Both the position numbers and the translations under genes were made by a program. The notes beneath the pieces are model-generated. The model made no database searches, was not told the origin of the DNA, and was given only the letters and a program-made list of their open reading frames with translations. This document shows, piece by piece, positions 1 through 7,637 of a stretch of 49,554 bases of DNA. Every line of letters starts with the position of its first letter. Position 1 is the stretch's first letter. Source of the DNA: Sinisalibacter aestuarii (GTDB lineage: Bacteria; Pseudomonadota; Alphaproteobacteria; Rhodobacterales; Rhodobacteraceae); the NCBI RefSeq assembly GCF_027923545.1, contig NZ_BROH01000018.1:1-49554 (forward strand), given 5' to 3'.

Positions 1-1
1 C

Positions 2-76
2 GACATCATGACTTCTGCGGCCAAGGCCACGGCGGAAAGCTGGGCCCGGGCGCACCGCGACGGAAAGGCGGCCTGA
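2..76 (+). CDS. Acetaldehyde dehydrogenase (acylating), C-terminal end only
   Basis: Only the last 24 codons are in the window, ending in TGA at 74-76. The visible tail begins [12 protein letters not shown] and matches the conserved NLDIMT(S/A)AA ending of the MhpF/DmpF/BphJ family, which converts acetaldehyde and CoA to acetyl-CoA. In that family the enzyme channels acetaldehyde directly from the partner aldolase. The aldolase gene starts one base after this stop codon, which supports the call. The short visible length limits confidence; the start and the catalytic cysteine lie outside the window. Confidence 0.75.
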   Translation, partial: DIMTSAAKATAESWARAHRDGKAA

Positions 77-77
77 C

Positions 78-1112
78 ATGGCGATCACCGACAAGACCCG
101 GCTCTACATTCAGGACGTGTCGCTGCGCGACGGGATGCATGCGCTGCGTCACCAGGCCAGCCTTGACGATGTTGCCCGGATTGCCGGCGCGCTGGACGCG
201 GCGGGCGTGGATGCGATCGAGGTGACCCATGGCGACGGGCTGTCGGGTTCGTCCTTCAACTACGGCTTCGGCAGCCATTCGGATCTGGACTGGATCGAGG
301 CGGCGGCAGCGGCGGTGTCGCGGGCGCGGATCACGGTGCTGCTGGTGCCGGGGATCGGGCTGGCCGAGGATCTGAAGGCGGCGCGCGAAGCCGGGGCCAG
401 TTCGGTGCGCATCGCCACCCATTGCACCGAGGCCGACGTGTCGCGCCAGCATATCCGCGTGGCCCGCGATCTTGGCTATGACACGGCGTGCTTTCTGATG
501 ATGGCGCATATGACCCCGCCCGAGGCGCTGCTGGACCAGGCGAAGCTGATGGAGAGCTACGGCGCCGAATGCGTCTATGTGGTCGACAGTTCGGGCGCGA
601 TGCTGCCCGACGACATCACCGCGCGCGTGACGGCGCTGCGCGGCGGGCTGAAACCCGAAACCGAGGTTGGCATCCATACCCATGAGAACCTGCATCACGG
701 CGTCGCCAATGCGGTGGCGGGGGTGCGGGCCGGGGCGGTGCGGGTCGACGGCTCGCTGGCCGGGCTCGGCGCGGGCGCGGGCAATGCGCCGATCGAGGCG
801 CTGATCGCGGTGTTCGACCGGCTCGGGCTGGCGACGGGCTGCGACTTCACCCAGCTCTCCGCCGCCGCCGACGAGCTGGTGCGCCCGCTGATGGACCGCC
901 CCGTGCGGGTCGACCGCGAGAGCCTGATGCTGGGCTATGCCGGGGTCTATTCGAGCTTCCTGCGCCATGCCGAGAAAGCCGCCGCCGATTACGGCATCCC
1001 CGCCGCCGACATCCTCGTCGAGCTTGGAAAGCGCAAAATGATCGGCGGTCAGGAAGACATGATCGTCGATGTCGCACTCGATCTGGTGGCGCGCGGGCGG
1101 GCCGCGCAATGA
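78..1112 (+). CDS. 4-hydroxy-2-oxovalerate aldolase (DmpG/MhpE/BphI family)
   Basis: This 344-residue enzyme should split 4-hydroxy-2-oxovalerate into pyruvate and acetaldehyde, the last carbon-cleaving step of catechol meta-cleavage. The N-terminus carries the HMGL-type motif [14 protein letters not shown], with Arg17, Asp18 and His21. A later HTH pair (His200, His202) completes the expected divalent metal site with Asp18. Length matches the family (about 340-345). The gene begins directly after the acetaldehyde dehydrogenase stop codon, and its own stop overlaps the next start (ATGA), as in dmp, xyl and mhp operons. The C-terminal part after about residue 285 corresponds to the communication domain that contacts the dehydrogenase. 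Which ring substrate feeds the operon cannot be read here, because the dioxygenase is not in the window. Confidence 0.93.
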   Translation: MAITDKTRLYIQDVSLRDGMHALRHQASLDDVARIAGALDAAGVDAIEVTHGDGLSGSSFNYGFGSHSDLDWIEAAAAAVSRARITVLLVPGIGLAEDLKAAREAGASSVRIATHCTEADVSRQHIRVARDLGYDTACFLMMAHMTPPEALLDQAKLMESYGAECVYVVDSSGAMLPDDITARVTALRGGLKPETEVGIHTHENLHHGVANAVAGVRAGAVRVDGSLAGLGAGAGNAPIEALIAVFDRLGLATGCDFTQLSAAADELVRPLMDRPVRVDRESLMLGYAGVYSSFLRHAEKAAADYGIPAADILVELGKRKMIGGQEDMIVDVALDLVARGRAAQ

Positions 1113-1873
1113 GCGTTCTGGCCGCAACCGCCGCCCGGCTCGACCGGGCGATCCTGACCGCCACGGCCACTCACCAGATGCCCGAGGCCGAGCAGTTCGA
1201 CGCGGCCACCGGCTACGCGGTGCAGGCGCAGGGGATCGAGCTGCGCAAGGCGCGGGGCGAGCAGGTGATCGGCGTCAAGATGGGGCTGACCAGCCGGGCC
1301 AAGATGGCGCAGGTGGGCGTCGATGAAGTCACCTGGGGGCGCCTGACCGACACGATGCGGCGCGAGGAGGGCGGCGCGCTGGACCGCGCGCAGTTCATCC
1401 ATCCCCGTGCCGAGCCGGAGATCGCCTTCATCCTGAAGCGGCGGCTGACCGGCGAGGTGAGCATGGCCGAGGCGGCGCTGGCCGTCGAGGCATTGGCGCC
1501 GGCGGTGGAAATCATCGACTCGCGCTATGAGAACTTCCGCTTCTCGCTGGGCGATGTCGTCGCCGACAATTCCTCGTCCGCCGCCTTTTTCCTGGGTCCG
1601 TGGGCCCGGCCGGATACCGACGTTTCGAACCTCGGTATCGTTCTGTCCGTCGATGGTGTGGCGCGCGAGATCGGGTCTTCCGCCGCGATCCTCGGCCATC
1701 CCATGCGCGCGCTCGTCGCGGCGGCGCGGATGACGGCGCGTGCGGGCCATGTGCTTGAGCCGGGCGATATCGTGCTGGCCGGCGCGGCCACTGCCGCCGT
1801 TCCGCTCGCCCCCGGCATGCAGGTCGAGGCCGAGATGCAGCGGCTTGGCCGCCTGGCATTTTCCGTAGTTTGA
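1109..1873 (+). CDS. 4-oxalocrotonate decarboxylase / 2-oxopent-4-enoate hydratase family (XylI/DmpH-like)
   Basis: The 254-residue protein belongs to the fumarylacetoacetase-like family that holds both 2-oxo-3-hexenedioate decarboxylase (XylI, DmpH) and 2-oxopent-4-enoate hydratase (XylJ, DmpE, MhpD). The stretch [17 protein letters not shown], the acidic EPEIAF motif and [12 protein letters not shown] are typical. A tautomerase follows directly, and the tautomerase makes the decarboxylase substrate, so I favour the decarboxylase. Known decarboxylases act in a complex with the hydratase, which would then have to lie upstream of the window. The start ATG overlaps the aldolase stop, so translation is coupled. 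The two functions cannot be separated safely by eye. Confidence 0.75.
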   Translation: MSVLAATAARLDRAILTATATHQMPEAEQFDAATGYAVQAQGIELRKARGEQVIGVKMGLTSRAKMAQVGVDEVTWGRLTDTMRREEGGALDRAQFIHPRAEPEIAFILKRRLTGEVSMAEAALAVEALAPAVEIIDSRYENFRFSLGDVVADNSSSAAFFLGPWARPDTDVSNLGIVLSVDGVAREIGSSAAILGHPMRALVAAARMTARAGHVLEPGDIVLAGAATAAVPLAPGMQVEAEMQRLGRLAFSVV

Positions 1874-1883
1874 GGAGGCACCG

Positions 1884-2108
1884 ATGCCGCTCGTGGAAAT
1901 CACAATCGTCGAAGGCCGCAGCCTTGAACAGAAGCGGATGCTCATGGCCGGGGTGGCCGACGCGGTCGAGCGTGCCCTTGCCGCCCCGCGCGAGGCCATC
2001 CGCATCGCCATCCGCGAAATTCCGGTGGAGCACTGGGCGATAGGCGGCGTCTCGCTTCCCGAACTGCAGGCGGCGGAGGCCGCCCGGAAGGCGGCGGACG
2101 AGACATGA
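1884..2108 (+). CDS. 4-oxalocrotonate tautomerase
   Basis: This small enzyme (74 codons, about 73 residues after Met removal) isomerises 2-hydroxymuconate to 2-oxo-3-hexenedioate. The start ATG is followed by CCG, so removal of Met exposes the catalytic base Pro1. Counting from Pro1, Arg11 and Arg39 are in their expected places. Position 50, Phe in the classical enzyme, is Trp here. A Shine-Dalgarno GAGGAGG lies seven bases before the ATG and fixes the start. The protein is slightly longer than the classical 62-residue form, with an Ala/Lys-rich C-terminal tail. Its position between the decarboxylase and hydrolase genes matches the lower meta-cleavage pathway, dehydrogenase branch. Confidence 0.92.
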   Translation: MPLVEITIVEGRSLEQKRMLMAGVADAVERALAAPREAIRIAIREIPVEHWAIGGVSLPELQAAEAARKAADET

Positions 2109-2150
2109 CGCGCCAGGACGGAACCCGTTGCATCAGACAGGGAGGGGCAC

Positions 2151-2975
2151 ATGGCTGAGAACCCCGAGATCGGCCGCCAGATCAACGCCGGCGGGCTGAA
2201 CACCAATTATCACGATATCGGCGCTGGCCGCCCCGTATTCTTCATTCACGGCTCCGGCCCCGGTGTATCGGCCTGGGCCAACTGGCGGCTGAACCTGCAA
2301 GCTGTGGCCGATCATGGCCTGCGCTGCATCGCGCCGGATATGGCCGGGTTCGGCTATACCGAGCTGCCGGCGGAGATGGCCTTCTCGCGCGATGCGTGGG
2401 TTGAGCATTTCGCCGCCTTCGCCGACGCGCTCGCGGGCGGCGAACGCATCTCGATCGTCGGCAATTCCTACGGCGGTGCGATTGCCCTTGCCTATGCGAT
2501 CCGCTTCCCCGAACGGGTCGACCGGCTCGTTCTGATGGGCGCCGTGGGGCTGGACTTTCCGATCACGGCCGAGCTCGACAAGGTCTGGGGCCATGTCGCC
2601 TCGCGCGAGGCGATGCGCGATCTGATGAAGATCTTCGCATGGGACCAGAGCCTGGTGAACGACGACCTGGCGGAGCTGCGCCATCTGGCCTCGATCCGGC
2701 CGGGCATGATGGAAGCGTTTTCGGCCATGTTTCCCGAACCGCGGCAAGCGGCGCTGCGCGCGCTGGCCTCGCGCGAGGAAGACATTGCGCGGGTGCAGGC
2801 GCCGACCTTGATCATTCATGGCCGGGATGACCGGGTGATCCCGGTCGACGTTTCGAAGCGGCTGTTCGAGCTGCTTGCGAACGCGGAACTGCACCTGTTT
2901 CGCAAGTGCGGTCACTGGACGCAGATCGAGAAGGCAGAGCGCTTCAACGCGATTGTCGGCGCGTTTTTGCGATGA
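2151..2975 (+). CDS. 2-hydroxymuconic semialdehyde hydrolase-type alpha/beta hydrolase (XylF/DmpD family)
   Basis: The 274-residue alpha/beta hydrolase should cleave the carbon-carbon bond of meta-ring-fission products, giving 2-oxopent-4-enoate and formate or another acid. The oxyanion-hole motif HGSGPGVSAWANWR (residues 33-46) is diagnostic of the meta-cleavage hydrolase subfamily. The nucleophile is Ser106 in GNSYGG, the acid is Asp226 or Asp227 in HGRDDRVIP, and the base is His255 in KCGHW. All are present and correctly spaced. With the decarboxylase and tautomerase this gives both known branches of the lower pathway: hydrolytic for ketone intermediates and oxidative for aldehydes. An AGGGAGGGGC box precedes the ATG. 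Confidence 0.88.
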   Translation: MAENPEIGRQINAGGLNTNYHDIGAGRPVFFIHGSGPGVSAWANWRLNLQAVADHGLRCIAPDMAGFGYTELPAEMAFSRDAWVEHFAAFADALAGGERISIVGNSYGGAIALAYAIRFPERVDRLVLMGAVGLDFPITAELDKVWGHVASREAMRDLMKIFAWDQSLVNDDLAELRHLASIRPGMMEAFSAMFPEPRQAALRALASREEDIARVQAPTLIIHGRDDRVIPVDVSKRLFELLANAELHLFRKCGHWTQIEKAERFNAIVGAFLR

Positions 2976-3124
2976 GTTGAAGGATCGAAAACCACGGATG
3001 AACCGAACTCGTCCGGGAGGCGGCGAGTTGCAACATTCACCCCGATCGAGGCTTGCGCGTGTCGCCGCAGGCCCGGGCCGCGGGCCGGCCCGTATGAGAC
3101 CGGCGGCGAAAGCGAGGAGACCAA
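2976..3124. other. Intergenic gap between meta-cleavage genes and ABC importer
   Basis: This 149-bp gap separates the hydrolase from the importer ATPase. It contains an inverted pair AACTCG ... CGAGTT and very GC-rich overlapping palindromes around GGCCCGGGCC near its right end. I see no clear promoter or U-tract terminator, so whether the two gene sets form one operon is open. A GAGGAG ribosome-binding site ends the gap. Confidence 0.4.
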
Positions 3125-3925
3125 ATGACACAGAAAGACAGTATAGCGGTTACGGGAGAGGCGATCACCCTTACCGGCGTGTCGAAAACGTACATGACGG
3201 CGAGCGGCGCGCTCCCGGTTCTGCGCGATATCGACCTTCACATCGAAGCCGGCCAGTTCGTATCCTTCGTCGGGCCGTCCGGCTGCGGCAAGTCGACATT
3301 GCTGAACATCATCGCCGGCCTCGTCAGCTACGACACCGGCACCGTCACCGTCGGTGGCCAGCCGCCGCGCGAGGGGCGCGACGATATCGGCTTCATGCTC
3401 CAGAAATCGGTGCTGATGCCCTGGCTCAACGTCAGCAAGAACATCGAACTCCCGTTCATCATTGCCCGTCGCCGCGGCGCCGACACGGCGCAGCGCGTGA
3501 CCGATCTGCTTGAGCTTGTCGGCCTGTCGGATTACGCGACGATGAATTCCTGGGAGCTGTCCGGCGGCATGCAGCAGCGCGTCGCGCTGGCCCGCGCCCT
3601 TGCGCTCGATCCGGGCGTCATGCTGATGGACGAACCCTTCTCGGCGCTCGACGAGTTCAAGCGGGAACATCTGAACATCGAAGTCGCCCATATGTCCGAG
3701 CGGTTCGGCAAGACCACGATTCTCGTCACCCACAGCATCAGCGAAGCGGTGCTGATGTCGGATCGCATCATCGCGCTGGGCGCCAATCCCGGCCGCATGG
3801 TTGGCGATATCACCGTCGATCTCGAACGGCCGCGCCGGCCGGAGATGATCGGAAGCGACCGGTTTCAACAGATCAGCAACGAGGTGCGCGCGGCGCTGTC
3901 TCAGGGCATGGAGGAAAGCCAATGA
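3125..3925 (+). CDS. NitT/TauT-type ABC importer, ATP-binding protein
   Basis: This 266-residue nucleotide-binding subunit would power the importer with the next two genes. The Walker A motif GPSGCGKS is at about 50-57. The signature LSGGMQQR, Walker B VMLMDEPFSALD and switch histidine in VTHSISEAV follow at normal spacing. The form with MQQR and the ending on removal of lipid-like regulatory domains is typical of SsuB/TauB/NrtD ATPases for sulfonates, nitrate and, in many degraders, aromatic acids. It starts after a GAGGAG box and overlaps the permease start by four bases. The position directly after meta-cleavage genes suggests an aromatic or related substrate, which is inference only. Confidence 0.9.
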   Translation: MTQKDSIAVTGEAITLTGVSKTYMTASGALPVLRDIDLHIEAGQFVSFVGPSGCGKSTLLNIIAGLVSYDTGTVTVGGQPPREGRDDIGFMLQKSVLMPWLNVSKNIELPFIIARRRGADTAQRVTDLLELVGLSDYATMNSWELSGGMQQRVALARALALDPGVMLMDEPFSALDEFKREHLNIEVAHMSERFGKTTILVTHSISEAVLMSDRIIALGANPGRMVGDITVDLERPRRPEMIGSDRFQQISNEVRAALSQGMEESQ

Positions 3926-4683
3926 CACAATCCCTCTGGTACCGGATCGGCTTGCCCGTCGGCGTCTTCGTGATCTTTGTGGCGATCTGGCAGATCCTCA
4001 GCGTCACCGGCACGCTGAACCCGGTGACGTTCCCGTCGCCGCTCGAAATCACCATCGCCTTCGGCGAGCTGGTCACCCGCGGCTATTTCTGGGACGCGAC
4101 CCGGATCACGCTTCTCGAAACCTTGCTCGGCTTCATCATCGGCGCCGCGCTGGGCCTTGTGATCGGCGCGCTGACCGGCACGTTCCGCACCTTCCGCACC
4201 GCCTTCTACCCCTTCGTGGTGGCGTTCCAGAACACGCCCCGCGTTGCGCTTGCCCCGATCTTCCTGACATGGTTCGGCTTTGGCATCACCTCGAAGGTCG
4301 TCATGGCGGCGGTCATCTGCTTCTTCCCGGTCGTGATCAACACGGTCGCCGGGATCGCCGGTGTCGATGAAAACGCCAAGACCCTGTTCCGCTCGCTCGG
4401 CGCCAGCAAGGCCCAAACCTTCTTCCGGCTGACGCTGCCGGGCGCCTCGGCAATGGCGTTCGCCGGGATCAAGACGGCGCTGACGCTGGCCCTGCTCGGC
4501 GCGATCGTCGGCGAATTTGTCGGCGCCTCGGAAGGGCTCGGGGTGCTCATCAAGGAGCTTAACTTCCAGCTCGAAGTGGCGATGGGCTTTGCCGTCGTCA
4601 TCTTCCTGGCGGTGATCGGCCTGGTTCTCTACGGGCTGATCGAACTTCTGGAAAAACGTCTGATTACCTGGGCGCGCGACTGA
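3922..4683 (+). CDS. NitT/TauT-type ABC importer, permease
   Basis: The 253-residue protein has about six hydrophobic segments and the SsuC/TauC arrangement: first helix at 10-30 (VGVFVIFVAIWQIL), then PSPLEI, and a binding-protein-dependent transport loop around GASKAQTFFRLTLPGA that docks on the ATPase. The stretch LALLGAIVGEFVGASEGLG is a hallmark of this permease family. The start codon overlaps the ATPase stop (ATGA), so the two subunits are translationally coupled. The stop TGA at 4681-4683 is followed by a 50-bp gap leading to the binding protein. It should form a homodimer in the inner membrane. Confidence 0.9.
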   Translation: MTQSLWYRIGLPVGVFVIFVAIWQILSVTGTLNPVTFPSPLEITIAFGELVTRGYFWDATRITLLETLLGFIIGAALGLVIGALTGTFRTFRTAFYPFVVAFQNTPRVALAPIFLTWFGFGITSKVVMAAVICFFPVVINTVAGIAGVDENAKTLFRSLGASKAQTFFRLTLPGASAMAFAGIKTALTLALLGAIVGEFVGASEGLGVLIKELNFQLEVAMGFAVVIFLAVIGLVLYGLIELLEKRLITWARD

Positions 4684-4733
4684 TGCCGCGCGCCTGCAAC
4701 CCAATTCACAACCACACATCAGAGGAGGAAAAC

Positions 4734-5768
4734 ATGAAACCTTTCGGTTGGAGAATGACCGCTGCGGCACTGGGTGCCGTCGCATTGAACATCGCGGCGA
4801 CGGGAGGGAGCGCCGCCCAGGACCTCACCCCGGTGAACGTGCTGCTGCCCATTCCCGAGGGGATCGCCTTCACGCCGATGATCGTCGCGCGCGAAAACGG
4901 GATCTTCGCGGATGCCGGGATTGATGTCAGCACCTCCGTCGCCGACGGGTCTGGCTATCTGTCGCAGCAGATCGTTGCGGGGCACTCCCAGTTCGCCCTG
5001 ATGGGCGCGGCCGATGCCGTCGTGTCTTTCACCAAACGCGACGATGTCCGGGTGCTGTTCTGCAACCAGGTCAAGAACGTGTATCGCATCGTCGCCAAGG
5101 CCGATGCGGGCATCGGTTCGATGGCCGAGCTGCAGGGCAAGTCGCTGGGCTACACCGAGCCGGGTGGCGGCGAGAGCAAGCTCGTGTCGGCGGCGATCGA
5201 CGAGGCGGGTCTGGTCGTGAACGACACGATCCGGCTGGTGCCGATCGGGTCTGCCGGGCCGCAATCGCTGGTCGCGCTTCAGAACGACACCGTTCAGGCC
5301 TACAGCTCCAGCTTCCCCGATGTGGCTGCGCTCGCCGCTGCCGGGATCGAATGGGTCGACATCACCCCGGCGAAATACTCGAACGTGCCGGGGGCCTGCA
5401 TGGTGACCACCGAGCAGGTGCTGGCGACCGACGAAGGCATGGCCGCCGCGACGGCGCTCACCTCGGCCTGGGTCCAGGGGCAGTACTACTCCATCGAAAA
5501 CAGGGCGGAAGCCTTCGAGCTGGTCTGCTCGACGATCGAAAGCGCCTGTGAGAACGAGGTGGCTGCCGAGGCGCTGTTTGCCGAGGCGATGAACCTCATC
5601 ACCCCGCCGGAAGGCCACCGCCCCGGTGAGTTGACCCCGTCGTCGTGGCAAACTGTGGTCGAGATCCTCGCATCGAGCGACACGGTGCCCGCCGACCTCG
5701 ATATCATGCCGCTGATTTCCGGCGAACATGTCGAGGCGGTGATCGCCGCCGCTTATGCCGGGCGGTGA
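4734..5768 (+). CDS. NitT/TauT-type ABC importer, periplasmic substrate-binding protein (NMT1-like)
   Basis: The 344-residue protein has a Sec signal peptide (basic MKPFGWR, hydrophobic core, cleavage probably after GSAAQ, near residue 30). The mature part is an NMT1/THI5-like binding fold: VNVLLPIPEGIAFTPMIVARENGIF is the typical first strand and helix. An in-frame ATG at 4684 would lengthen the protein, but it lacks a ribosome-binding site and would bury the signal peptide. AGAGGAGG at 4721-4728 selects 4734. It completes the importer with the two preceding genes, and the terminator at 5866-5900 ends the unit. The substrate is not readable from sequence. Confidence 0.88.
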   Translation: MKPFGWRMTAAALGAVALNIAATGGSAAQDLTPVNVLLPIPEGIAFTPMIVARENGIFADAGIDVSTSVADGSGYLSQQIVAGHSQFALMGAADAVVSFTKRDDVRVLFCNQVKNVYRIVAKADAGIGSMAELQGKSLGYTEPGGGESKLVSAAIDEAGLVVNDTIRLVPIGSAGPQSLVALQNDTVQAYSSSFPDVAALAAAGIEWVDITPAKYSNVPGACMVTTEQVLATDEGMAAATALTSAWVQGQYYSIENRAEAFELVCSTIESACENEVAAEALFAEAMNLITPPEGHRPGELTPSSWQTVVEILASSDTVPADLDIMPLISGEHVEAVIAAAYAGR

Positions 5769-6061
5769 CCGGGCAATGATGCCGGCGGCGGCCGGGCGCT
5801 GATCCCCGGGGATTGGCTGCCGTCGCCCGCATCTCTCAAAGACACGCTTTGAAATCTGCAAAGCGGGCGCTGAAAGGCATCTTCTGAGCCTTTCAGCGCC
5901 ATTTTCATTTAGTGGCACGTGGTTGAGATGATCCGGCATGTGCCCGGGGGGCATGGCCCGGCGCGGGCGGCATCTTCAGCAAGCGGCCGCCGTCCGTCCC
6001 GCCGCTCTCAGGCAGGTCGATCAGAACCACAGCTTTTCCCGCCGCGCCATGCCGGTGGCGC
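5769..6061. other. Convergent intergenic region with terminator
   Basis: This 293-bp gap lies between the plus-strand importer operon and the minus-strand flotillin operon, whose 3' ends face each other. Apart from the strong terminator hairpin at 5866-5900 and a small CAAAG-ACACG-CTTTG repeat just before it, I see no gene. An open frame on the plus strand from 5919 only mirrors the flotillin gene. Confidence 0.5.
5866..5910 (+). terminator. Rho-independent terminator
   Basis: A perfect 13-bp stem, GGCGCTGAAAGGC (5866-5878) with GCCTTTCAGCGCC (5888-5900), has a 9-nt loop and is followed by ATTTTCATTT. It ends the NitT/TauT importer operon. On the other strand the sequence after the stem is not T-rich, so it works best for plus-strand transcription. 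Confidence 0.85.
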
Positions 6062-7624
6062 TCAGGCGCCTTTGCCCTTTTCGGCGTCCTGGCCGACGCC
6101 CTCGCCGATGATCTCGCCCAGCTTGTTCATCGCCGGCAGCGCCACCGACATATCGAGGATCGAGTCGACGATCTGCGACACCGGCGAGCCCGCCTTCGCC
6201 TCGCCCGGCTCGACGCCGCCGCGCGCGCCCAGCCCGGAGATGTGGTTGATCGAGATCCTGTCGATCTTCTCGGCGGGCTTGACCATCTGTGCGACGATGC
6301 CCGGCATCGCCTGAAGCCGCATCTTCTCCAGCTCCATCGCCATCAGCGCGTCGGAGCGGGCGTTTTCGGCCTCGATCCGGGCGCGCTCGGCCTCGGCCTC
6401 GGCCAGTTTGAGCAGCTTGACCGCCTCGGCCTCCTCGCGCTTCGCCTCCTTGCGGTCTTTCGCCGTCGCCTTCTCACTCTCGGCGGCGATCCGGGCACGC
6501 GTGGCGGCGGTTTCGGCATCCTGCTGGGCGGCGAGCAGGGCCACCTGCTTGCGCCGCTCGGCCTCGGCCAGCTGGCGCGCGGTCTGGATCGCTTCTTCGG
6601 CTTTCACCGCCTCGGCGCGGGCGGTGTCGGCCTCGGCCCGGGCGCGGCTTTCCTCCTGGCTCTTTGCCGAGATCTGGATCTGGCGGTCCTGCTCGGCGAT
6701 CTGGAGCGCGCGGGCTTGCGCAATCTCGGCCTCGCGCACCGCCAGTTCCCGGGCGATATCGGCCGACTGGATTTCCTGCTCCATGCGGATGCGCGCATGC
6801 GCCGCCTCGCGCTCGGCATCGGCCTTGCGGCGGGCCACTTCCGCCAGTTGCGCCGCCATCAGGCTTTCGACTTCCTGCGCCTGCGCAATCTCGGCGCGGC
6901 GCTCCTCAAGGTCGATCTCCAGCTTGCGCCGGCTCGCTTCCATCGCGGTGCGGCGCACCTCGACCTCGCTGTCGCCCTCGATCTGCGCGCGTTCCTTCTT
7001 CGATTTCGAGATCACCTCGGCCAGCTTGCGCATCCCGACCGCATTGAAGGCGTTGTTGTCGTCGAGCGCGGAAAACGGCGTCTGGTCGAGCTCGGTGAGC
7101 GAGACCGAGTCCAGTTGCAGCCCGTAGCGCTCGATCGTGCCATGCAGCGCGTCGCGCACCTCGCGGACGAACTCGGCGCGGTCTTCGTGAAGCTGGTCCA
7201 TCGTCATCTGCGCGGCGACCGCGCGCAGCGCATCCACCATCATGCCGTCGATCAGCGCCTTGAGCTCGTCGGGCTGAAAGGTGCGCCGGCCCAGCGTCTG
7301 CGCCGCGCGGGCAATCGCGTCGGCGCTCGGCACCACCGAGGCGTAGAACTCGGCGCTCACATCGACGCGCATCCGGTCCTTGGTGATCAGCGCGCTCTCG
7401 CCGCGCCGGGTCACGTCCATGCGGATGGTCTGCATGTTCACCCGGCTGATCTCGTGGAAATAGGGAATGGCCAGCGTGCCGCCGTCGATGATGACCTTGC
7501 GCCCGCCGATACCGGTTTTGACCAGGCTCACCTCGTTGGTGGCGCGCTCGTAAAACCACGCCGCCAGCGCGATCACGATGGCCGCGAGAACGATGAGAAG
7601 AATGATCCAGCCCAGAACGCTCAT
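6062..7624 (-). CDS. Flotillin / YqiK-like SPFH-domain membrane protein
   Basis: The 520-residue protein starts with a transmembrane helix (residues 3-22, LGWIILLIVLAAIVIALAAW). An SPFH/PHB domain follows to about residue 200 (TDP-like core VTRRGESALITKDRMRVDV). A long Ala/Glu/Arg-rich coiled coil runs from about 215 to 445, rich in AEAER/ARIEAE heptads. The C-terminal tail is the flotillin oligomerisation region. Family members scaffold membrane microdomains. The start is set by ATG at 7624 with GGAGGACAC before it; an upstream extension overlaps the aldehyde dehydrogenase gene and is rejected. It is the last gene of the aldehyde dehydrogenase/Liv operon, 13 bases after the dehydrogenase stop, an unusual place for a flotillin. 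Confidence 0.85.
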   Translation of the reverse strand: MSVLGWIILLIVLAAIVIALAAWFYERATNEVSLVKTGIGGRKVIIDGGTLAIPYFHEISRVNMQTIRMDVTRRGESALITKDRMRVDVSAEFYASVVPSADAIARAAQTLGRRTFQPDELKALIDGMMVDALRAVAAQMTMDQLHEDRAEFVREVRDALHGTIERYGLQLDSVSLTELDQTPFSALDDNNAFNAVGMRKLAEVISKSKKERAQIEGDSEVEVRRTAMEASRRKLEIDLEERRAEIAQAQEVESLMAAQLAEVARRKADAEREAAHARIRMEQEIQSADIARELAVREAEIAQARALQIAEQDRQIQISAKSQEESRARAEADTARAEAVKAEEAIQTARQLAEAERRKQVALLAAQQDAETAATRARIAAESEKATAKDRKEAKREEAEAVKLLKLAEAEAERARIEAENARSDALMAMELEKMRLQAMPGIVAQMVKPAEKIDRISINHISGLGARGGVEPGEAKAGSPVSQIVDSILDMSVALPAMNKLGEIIGEGVGQDAEKGKGA

Positions 7625-7637
7625 GGTGTGTCCTCCC

